Shown: positions 56,392-64,000 of the stretch, one piece after another
Numbering within the stretch: the first letter of the stretch is position 1
Layout of the letters: every line of letters begins with the position of its first letter
Source of the DNA: Cephalotus follicularis
Taxonomy: Eukaryota; Streptophyta; Magnoliopsida; Oxalidales; Cephalotaceae
DNA: 64,000 nt
Direction of reading: 5' to 3'
Assembly (NCBI GenBank): GCA_001972305.1
Contig: BDDD01001615.1
Location: 157,167 to 221,166, forward strand
Program-made: the position numbers and the translations under genes
Notes under the pieces: model-generated
Seen by the model: the letters and a program-made list of their open reading frames with translations, nothing else
Database searches by the model: none
What the model was told of the DNA's origin: nothing

Positions 56392-57861
56392 CTAAGACAA
56401 AGATGAGACAATCTCTTCTATTTTCAAAACCCTTCGCATGGAATATTTCATTGCGGCATTGCATGGACCTAAATCCATCAAATGAAATACTCACTAGCAA
56501 AGTAACATCTTCCATAATGTTGTCCTTCCACTAAATGATATGTGTCCCACCACATATCAACCTGTTCAAAGTCAGGTAGAACCCGAAAGCCTGTCGATCT
56601 CCGGTATGATGATAAATTCCCAGTACCGCCCAATATCTGGTACGACCATTCTGATAGTCATCGACTATCAAAATAGCCCCGGTGTGAGCACCAGTCACCC
56701 CCGGATCTGTGTATTACCACGTCTATCAATCATAGTCTGAATAGCCAGTCGCTTTATTATCGGCATATGTGTCATGTTTCCCTCGTTATACTTGGCTCCT
56801 ATCACAGCCTAGGGTTTGGATGAATGTCACCCCTAGTATTGTTGCGATAACTATGAATCTATGATCGCATTGAGACTATTGGCAGACCTCCTATGGAAAC
56901 CTCTCGTTCCCAGTCCACCTATGCCTGATCAGGACTTTTAAGTCTACAACGTACATAGATAAATCGAGTCGGTCACCCTCAGCCCGGGTATGACGATCCC
57001 CTATTGCGCACTCGCCCATACATCTCAATGCAGCTCCCACAAGACCCAAAGACAATCCTTTTGCCAGCACGTGGCTAGTGCTGGGGAAGGCGGAAATCAA
57101 AGTCAAGCAGTCACCACACAATGCATGCCAGCCGCTCAAGTCAAAGAAGACAACGCAGGCTATAGACCTACTAGTCACCATAGACTATACACTACCGAGA
57201 CCATAAGAATCCTATTGACATTGGGTATTGATAGTCCAAATAGGTTTCCTATTGGTGGGTCTGTTCAGTGTCACGCTCTCTAGCATACACCTCACATTTA
57301 GCTTTAGGGATAAACCCAAATAGATATGAGATAACCATCCTCCACTGCTAACCCGGGAGCAAGCATAACGTGACAAGTCTTCGCGGTTCATCAATGTCCC
57401 TTAAGAAAGTGAACCTATGACTTGGAACATTTGTCACAAGGAGTAAGGATCTCATTCTCATAGCCTCCTTGGCACGAGATCCAACCCTTTGGATGTGACA
57501 GGGCGTTATGTGACATACAGTTAATTAGAAATAATTATTCTACTCCTTTTGGTTGGTTGGGATGAGCCACATAGCCTTGCTAATAAAAAGAATATGCACA
57601 TGAAATATGAATGAAATTCAGAATTGTATAAATCAAGAGTGTATATATACAACCAACGAGCCATATTGTGGCATACAGGGACACCCTTAACCTAAAAATC
57701 TCCCACTTGGCCCTATTGCCACGATGACCTATAGCCTAAGCCCATGGCACTTCGATGTCTCTCTAGAATAGTGCTGCTCAAGGCCTTGGTCAGTGGGTCT
57801 GCTAAATTTCTTCCATGGTAACTCTCTCAAGGGTAATGTCTCCTCGGTCAATGATCTCTAA

Positions 57862-58404
57862 TCAGGTGATACCGTCACTATATATGCTTGGAGCGATGAT
57901 GAGACCGTGGTTCTTTGGCTTGTGCAACAGCCCCATTGTTGTCACAGCACACCACAACTGGACGTGCAATGGTTGGAACCACATCAAGTTCAACAATGAA
58001 TTTTTGCATCCAAACAGCTTCCTTGGCGGCATCTGAGGCTGCAACATATTCCGCTTCCATAGTGGAGTCAGCAGTAGTCTCCTACTTGGAACTCCTCCAG
58101 CTCACAGCACCACCGTTCAGGAAGAAATCATATCCCGAAATGGACTTGTGATCATACGGATCACTAGTGAAGCTAGAGTCTATAAAGCCCTCTAATCTCA
58201 ACTCACTATCTCCTCCATAGACCAAGAAGATAACTGAGTCCTTCTCAGGTATTTAAGAACCCCCTTGACTGCTTCACAGTGTTTCTCACCAGGGTCAGAC
58301 TGAAATCGACTGGCCATACCCAAGGCATAGGCGACATCAGGTCTAGTACACAGCATGGCGTATATGATAGAGCCAACAGCCGAAGCATATGGCTGCCTAC
58401 TCAT
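57862..58404 (-). pseudogene. copia-4 RNase H and RT end
   Basis: 58,198-58,404: SAVGSIIYAMLCTRPDVAYALG, the copia RT/RNase H junction. 57,878-58,060: EAEYVAASDAAKEAVWM and CDNNGAVAQAKEP, with Glu and Asp of the active site. Frame breaks between 58,060 and 58,198 remove continuity; a small frame goes on to 57,862. Confidence 0.88.
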
Positions 58405-58425
58405 GCAAGCCCTATCCTCATTTTT

Positions 58426-58951
58426 CTATGGAGACATCCTCTTGGAGAGGTGAATTCCCTGGCCAATTGGAAGAAGGCCCCGGTTGGAATTGTCAAGGCC
58501 ATACCGTTTCAGCACCTTACTGATGTACTGGCTTTGGGAGAGTCCCAGTAACCTATTAGATCTGTCTCTATAGATCTCTATACCCAATATATAGGAAGCC
58601 TCTCCCAAATCATTCATGGAGAAGTTCTTGGACAAACATAGTTTAACGGACTGCAACATACCCACATCATTCCCTATGAATAGTATGTCATCCACGTATA
58701 GTACCAAGAAAGTGATGTTTGGGTCATCCTATTTAGACACAAGGCTCATCCACGTTTTTGATGAAACTGAAAGTGTTAATGGTCTCATCAAAATGAATGT
58801 TCCAACTACGGGATGCTTGCTTAAGGCCATAGATAGACCTTTGGAGCTTACACACTCTCTGTGGATGCTCCTCGGATGCAAACCCCTCGGGTTGGGACAT
58901 GTAAATGTCCTCTTCAAGAAAGCCATTCAAGAATGCTATCTTGACATCCAT
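58426..58951 (-). pseudogene. copia-4 reverse transcriptase, palm
   Basis: 58,733-58,951: DVKIAFLNGFLEEDIYMSQPEGF, LQRSIYGLKQASRSWN. 58,426-58,707: VLYVDDILFIGND with the YVDD box intact, then NDLGEASYILGIEIYRDRS. One frame break at 58,708-58,732. Landmarks complete and conserved. Confidence 0.92.
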
Positions 58952-58954
58952 TTG

Positions 58955-59674
58955 TCATATCTTATAATCGTAATGAGGGGCAATAGTAAGCAATATCCTG
59001 ATGGACTTAAGCATAGCGACTAGTGAGAAAGTTTCGGTATAGTCGACTCCGTGTCTTTGCCTATACCCTTTCACGACCAATCGCGCTTTATAAGTCTCTA
59101 TCTTACCATCAGCGCCAATCATCCTCTTGAATATCCATTTGCAACCAATAGGGTTAATACCCTCAGGTGCATCGACCAAGTTCCCTACTTGGTTGGAGTC
59201 CATCTCGGATTTCATGGCCTCTAGCCATACCCCAGATTTAGTGCTCTTCACTGCCTCCTCGTAGCTGACAGGCTCGTCATCATCGATGTCGTTGAGTTCC
59301 TCAGTGCCCTGAATGAGAAAGCCATATCTCTCAGGGGGTACAGGAACTCTGCCTAATCTTCTCATTCGAGGAGCGCCTAACTGAGATCCACTCTCTGGTT
59401 GGGAACCTTCCCCGATAATGTCTCTAGAGGGTTGAACCTCTAATTCCTCCTCATCCTGTGGGCATTCACCAGGTGATAACTCTCTCAGTTCCACCTTGCT
59501 CCCACTGCTCCCTGCAAACAGGTATTCCTTCTCTAGGAATTTCTCAGTTTGCGAAACAAAAGTCTTTCGTTCACTGTGATTGTAAAAGTAATATCCTATG
59601 TTCTCCTTAGGATATCCCACAAACTGGTAACGATCCGCTAGTGCCTCTAGCTTAGAAGGCTCCACCCTTCTCAC
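58955..59674 (-). pseudogene. copia-4 integrase C-terminus and RT N-terminus
   Basis: A 239-aa open frame: KLEALADRYQFVGYPKENIGYYFYNHSE (integrase C-terminal domain), an acidic linker, PVSYEEAVKS and WLEAMKSEMDS, INPIGCKWIFKR, YKARLVVKGYRQRHGVDYTETFS (RT start). In a live element this is continuous with the flanking frames. Confidence 0.92.
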
Positions 59675-60323
59675 ATAAGCTGGACAGTCCCAAACCCTTA
59701 AATGGTTTAGGCTGGGTTTTCTTCATTTTGAAAACGTCGTAAGGAGTGGAGGGGATGGATTTTGAAGGAATTCGGTTTAGGATGTGCACCGCCGCATACA
59801 GTGTATAACCCCAAAATGATATAGGAAGATCCGCGAAAGACATTATGGACCGGACCATGTTCATCAAAGTCCGAATCCTCTGTTCAGAAACACCATTATG
59901 TTGTGGTGTTCCAGGAGGTGTCCACTGAGAGAGAATTCCTTTATCCCTCAGATAACCCTGGAATTCAGCAGATAGGTATTCACCACCTCGATCTGACCGG
60001 AGGATCTTAATGGATTTACCCATTTGCTTTTCTACTTCTAGTATGAATTCCTTGAACCTCTCAAAGGCCTCAGACTTGTGTTTCATCAGAAACACATACT
60101 CATACCATGACAAGTCATCGATGAAGGTGATAAAGTAGGGAAAACCTCCAATAGCATTGACCGACATAGGTCCGCAGACGTCGGTGTGGACAAGTCCCAG
60201 TATGTGCACTGCCCTTTCTCCTACCCCGAAGAAGGGGGATTTGGTCATCTTGCGAATTAAACATGGCTCACACGTAGGAAAGGACTCCACGTCCTGAATG
60301 TCTAAAAGACCATCCTTAACCAT
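59652..60323 (-). pseudogene. copia-4 integrase core
   Basis: A 223-aa open frame. HTDVCGPM (first Asp), LRSDRGGEYLS (second Asp), GVSEQRIRTL (Glu), so the D-D-E set is intact, and CEPCLIRKM of the zinc-binding domain at the start. It overlaps the next frame by 23 bases, evidence of a small frame change near 59,660. Confidence 0.92.
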
Positions 60324-60560
60324 GAGTGTTGGTAAAGCCTCGCTAGGATGACCTTATCTACAATGCCATATGTATAAAGGGTTTGCATCGCATATATCTC
60401 ATTGCCTTTTAGTGCTTGTTCCAGTTTGAATTGTTAAAGCCGTTTGTTCAGATGTATTTAAAACATAGATTCCATTGTCAATGTGTCCATCACATAAAAG
60501 AACATTGTTATGTATAAGTCTACAGCCATATGCACAAAAAGTGAGCTCCATGCCCATCTT

Positions 60561-60968
60561 TTACAAATATGAAACAGAAACAACATTTCTTATAAGGTTC
60601 TTGACAAAATAACAAGGATCAAGTTTAATTACATGGCCATTTCCCAAAAACAATTCAAAAACGCCTATTGTCGTGGTGTGAATCCTTGATCCATCACCTA
60701 AGCGCAAGTCCAAAGATTCAGCCTCTCTCAGTTGTCTAGTTCCTCTTAGCCCCTGTAAAGAGTTACAATTATTAGTTCCACAACCTGAATCCAAAACCCA
60801 AATTGAACTAACATTAGTAGCTAGAAAAAGCTCAATCATGAAAGTACTTGACCCTGAGGCACCTCCTGATTTGGACTTTTGGAACTCACTGCACTGTGAT
60901 CTCCAATGTCTCGTGCTTTCAACAATAAAAGCAACAACCATCATCATGTAGTTGCCGGATCGTATCAA
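60561..60968 (-). pseudogene. copia-4 protease and pre-integrase start
   Basis: WVLDSGCGT holds the catalytic Asp-Ser-Gly near the middle of this 135-aa frame; LGDGSRIHTT, FELFLGNGHVIKLDPCYFVKNLIRNVVSVSYL follow as in copia proteases. The second half of a zinc knuckle (HWRSQC) opens the frame; its first half (CFYC) is at the end of the gag frame. 60,324-60,560 continues to integrase with stops. Confidence 0.88.
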
Positions 60969-61742
60969 GGACGGAACCCCCAGTAGCTGGCTCCGCTAAC
61001 ACAACTGCTTTTCTCCCTTTCTTCTTATTCCCTTTAGGTTTCATGGGTGCCTTGCCCTTGGACGTGGATCTTCTCGATCTGCTCCCTCTTGGAGCTGTCC
61101 GGGAAGATATAGATGGAAGAAACATCACATTCAACTTGGACCTCCTGTGGTCCATGTCGGCTTCAGCCGTACGAATCATTTCCACAAGTTCAAGCAGATT
61201 AGTATCCACCTTGTTCATATGGAAATTTGTGATGAACTGGGAGTGTGTTCGAGGGAGAGATGAAAACACCAGGTCAATGTAGAAATCATTGTCCATGGTG
61301 AGACCTAGTTGAGCCAGCTGCTCAATAAGATCAATCATCTTCAATCCATGTGCGTGGACTGAAGATCCCTCGGCCATCTTTGTGCAAAAGAGCTGACGGG
61401 ACAAGTTAAACCTCTCGATCCTCGACCGGGATCCGTATAACTCCTAAAGACGGGGAAGTATAGCTCCTAGGGTATCAAACTTCTCGTACTGTCTTTGCAA
61501 TTCCAGGACAATACCCAAAATCGCTAGGCAACGAGCTTGCTCGTCTTCATCCAACCATTTGGCCCTCTTGGCCTTTTGCTCTTCCGATTGGTTGGCTCCC
61601 GTTTAGGGGCGCTCTCAGTCATGACATGAGAAAGCTTCATGCTCGTGAGTGCCAAGCGTAGGTTGCGCTGCCAATCCAAGGAATTAGGACCTGTGAGCTT
61701 GTTTGTTTCCAAAACTCTCGATAGTGCTGTGCCAACTGACAT
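60919..61742 (-). pseudogene. gag: copia-4 gag
   Basis: Met at 61,740-61,742 opens MSVGTALSRVLETNKLTGPNSLDWQRNLRLAL, a common copia Gag start. A break near 61,524 and 61,405-61,523 with stops precede the 161-aa frame 60,919-61,404 (FSSLPRTHSQFITNFHMNK; basic KPKGNKKKGRK; CFYC). Forms particles and packages RNA. Homologous to the copia-2 remnant at 7,666. Confidence 0.87.
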
Positions 61743-63103
61743 GATAGCAAAATATGGTGATAACTAGCAACCTATAAAACAGAAAAGAAGAGAGAGATAA
61801 ATTAGCAAATCATTACAATTATATTATTACCATAATACTTGGTCTTCTATAATTATGACTCCTCCCACTATTCTAATCGTATCCGACACCCCCATGTGGA
61901 ATTCGGAAAACCTCTCGTTTCCTAGTGGGGATCGGAATTTATCCACAATACTATGGTCCTGACTATCGCCGTGCAAACCATAATACCTGAATAGGTAGGT
62001 ATGAATACCAATTACATTAGGACCTCTCGCCCAAAATGTAAGATCCGATACAATATTCGGCCTCCTGGACCATATGGTCCCAACTATCGTTGTGCAAACC
62101 ATATGATCCCGGAATAAGTCAGACTCATAATCCTCAAAGAAATTAACTTGTTTTGAAGCACCCACACATGTCGATGTCTTGATTCCAAAACAAAGTCATT
62201 TCCTTCCAATGTACCTCACACTAAAATTGAACAGAAATGGACATACGGGGGACTTCTGCTATCACAGCGTCATCCCCAATACGTCCACACCATTCAACGA
62301 TGCTTGTGGAAGGCCAACGATAGGGAAACCATATGCGCCACCGCTTATGAACTTATTATTTGCAAGTTGGAGGGATTTAGGTCTCATCAATTTTATAACA
62401 AACTACCAAAGCCGTTTTAGATTAATTTTAATCTTCCAATCCCTTTGGACGGCTTAACATGCTTGGACGTTTTTGGATTGTTTGCAAAATAAAAACATCT
62501 ATCTCATGCACCCTAAAAGAGGCCTGACTTGGGACTTAAGCTATAAGTAATCACGCGAGCCAACGTTATCACTTGGTCTTACTAGGTGTACTAATTTAAT
62601 ATAACTCTATTACATTTGCTACCACGCATACATGGCCTTCAACTGGTTTTGTAATCTTCTTGATCTTCTCTTCATTCTCCATTGGTCTCATTTTTTCAAA
62701 TTACAATCATAGTACATTTAAATGAAAAGAAATACAATTGAAGAAGAAGATAATTCTACTCTAAGAAAAAGAACAAGAATAAATAACGGCACACGCAGGC
62801 AGCCTTATTACAGACCGATTGAATTCCATAAAAGTAATAAAGCAATTAAATCATCTACATAAGAAAACACAAAGCTAGGCCGAGTCCCAAGCCTACCAGC
62901 ATGCATAAGAAATTCAAAAATATAACCGATAAATAATTGAATAAACACGTAACAATCTGACATTCAATGGTTAGTCGATTTCATTAGTGTGACCAACAAG
63001 CAACTCCAACTAAGAGTAGGGATATACAAAATCGGTCAAGACACATATGTAATCAACAATTCACTAAACATCAAATTGAGGTCTAATTGAAGTCAATTAG
63101 GTG
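61743..63103 (-). other. copia-4 leader, no gene
   Basis: About 1.36 kb between gag and the primer site. 61,840-62,460 matches the copia-2 leader (6,940-7,560). No supported coding region. Confidence 0.75.
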
Positions 63104-63115
63104 GCTCTGATACCA
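63104..63115 (-). other. copia-4 primer-binding site
   Basis: Minus strand TGGTATCAGAGC, perfect initiator tRNA-Met complement, two bases from the LTR end at 63,118. Confidence 0.95.
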
Positions 63116-63117
63116 CT

Positions 63118-64000
63118 TGTTGGGAATGGGCTCAAGCGCAGCGAAAAAACGACAAACAATTCGGACTTTAGGGTTAGGGCCTATTAATTTTAAATTCCTT
63201 CAATTGATTAATCCCCAAGCAATGGGATTCCCTAATCAAAATCCAAATTGCCCCAAAGAGTGCCAAGCAACCCTAATTGAACAACCAATCAAACCAGAAC
63301 CAAAACTAAGCATAGGGTAAAACGAGTTGGCACAATAGGGTTGCCGTAAACCATAGAAATGGACTCCAAGAATGGCTCACAAGGAAACACACAAACCTTA
63401 GCCAAAAGTTCAATCAACCCGAACCTAAACATCCCTAACCCTAAGGGATGACAAGGAAACCACCAAGAGGGCAAGGGGTTCGGCTAGGGTTCTCTAACCC
63501 AATCTATAACCCGCTGCCAAGGCCACAAGAGGAAGAAGAGAATAGATTCTTACCAAAGGTGAATACTCCTTCCTTTAAGTCAAGCTCCCTCTACCCTTTG
63601 AATCCAAGAACTCCAAGCTCCTCCTTAAGCCACGGAAAAGGAAGATCAAGAATGCAAGCCAAGTGTTTATCCTACACTAAATCACTCTAGGTAAAGATCA
63701 GATGCAGTATACAAGTTATCTCCACCTATCATGAACTTTGAGTGGTGAAATGAGGGTTGAAAATGGCTGCAAAATGAACCAGGCGTTTTGGGCGTCAACG
63801 CATAGGCAATGGCGTCGACGCGTACGATAGCAGCAGGGATAAGAGAGACGACAGGGAAGAAGAGAGAGAGACAGAGAGAAAAGTTGAAGTGTGTTCAGCA
63901 AGCTTTGACCTCTTGTCATTTAGCTATTTATAGTCTTTGACTTCTCTCTCCACTTTACCCCAAAAGTCACACCAACTTCTCTCAAGTCAGGTGAGATGCC
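63118..64000 (-). repeat. copia-4 5' LTR, partial
   Basis: Matches 55,190-56,070 of the 3' LTR. Carries the decamer pair GCGTCAACGC (63,792) and GCGTCGACGC (63,812), 20 bp apart, and a TATA box at 63,925-63,932. Continues past the window. Confidence 0.93.
63925..63932 (-). promoter_or_regulatory. TATA box of copia-4 5' LTR
   Basis: TATAAATA on the minus strand, same context as at 55,973-55,980. This copy would drive the element's full-length RNA. Confidence 0.68.

Larger units (their letters stand above)
55190..57698 (-). repeat. copia-4 3' LTR (about 2.5 kb)
   Basis: End ..CCCATTCCCAACA at 55,190; start about 57,698 after the polypurine stretch AAGTGGGAGA, though the start dinucleotide is TT rather than TG and is probably mutated. 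56,540-57,500 aligns with the copia-2 LTR. The sense frame 56,891-57,181 (97 codons) shares many residues with copia-2 4,214-4,399. Confidence 0.85.
55190..64000 (-). mobile_element. copia-4: Ty1/copia retrotransposon, 5' LTR running off the window
   Basis: Minus-strand order: 5' LTR (from beyond 64,000 to 63,118), primer site, leader, gag, protease, integrase, reverse transcriptase, RNase H, polypurine tract, 3' LTR (57,698-55,190). It lies in the gypsy-2 5' LTR and is the youngest insertion in the right half. The two LTR ends differ at about 8-10% of positions by eye over the first 190 bases, so even this element is old or the LTRs evolve fast. Same family as copia-2. Confidence 0.9.

Overview
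This window reads as intergenic heterochromatin of an angiosperm. I found no host protein gene, tRNA or rRNA in it. Almost every base belongs to a nest of LTR retrotransposons (Ty1/copia and Ty3/gypsy chromovirus type), solo LTRs, a broken hAT DNA transposon and a decayed endogenous plant pararetrovirus (caulimovirid). Primer-binding sites complementary to initiator tRNA-Met, LTRs of 1.3-2.6 kb, and endogenous caulimovirid sequence together point to a flowering plant; I cannot name the species. Open reading frames that are not retroelement or viral are shadows or lie inside LTRs.

Layout. 1-15,278: copia-1 (minus strand), with its gag at the left edge and its 5' LTR torn open by solo LTR S1 (1,947-2,745, duplicated site CACTC) and by copia-2 (plus strand, 3,654-15,114, duplicated site ACGTT). 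Copia-2 is itself interrupted by a gypsy-type element with almost no internal genes (G0, minus strand, 9,862-14,863). Copia-1 lies inside a hAT transposase gene (15,279-16,293, minus). 16,493-17,135: an array of 10-bp palindromes at exact 21-bp steps, interrupted by a GC-rich segment that may be a small hAT-type element. 17,160-21,181 and 26,022-about 27,800: caulimovirid sequence in two blocks whose intergenic regions overlap, separated by LTR S3, which contains solo LTR S2. 27,8xx-28,139: tip of copia-5. 28,140-35,524: copia-3 (minus), holding solo LTR S4. 35,525-47,639: gypsy-1 (minus, chromovirus-like) inserted into copia-3 gag and holding solo LTR S5. 47,640-55,189: gypsy-2 (minus, chromovirus-like) inserted into the gypsy-1 5' LTR. 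55,190-64,000: copia-4 (minus) inserted into the gypsy-2 5' LTR; its 5' LTR runs off the right edge.

Insertion order follows from what interrupts what. On the left it is hAT, then copia-1, then copia-2, then G0. On the right it is virus/copia-5, then copia-3, then gypsy-1, then gypsy-2, then copia-4. All polyproteins carry stops, frameshifts or lost catalytic residues, so nothing here looks able to move by itself.

The most unusual signal is not a gene. Palindromic decamers of two related kinds (CAGTCGACTG type and GCGTCGACGC type, both with a GTCGAC core) recur at about 21-bp spacing, two turns of the DNA helix. They occur in a copia LTR family upstream of its TATA box (copia-1), in another copia LTR (copia-4), in a gypsy LTR (gypsy-1), in an unrelated solo LTR (S5), and upstream of the hAT transposase gene. 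A second signal is a set of hairpin modules with a shared ACTAC-type loop in the caulimovirid leader.
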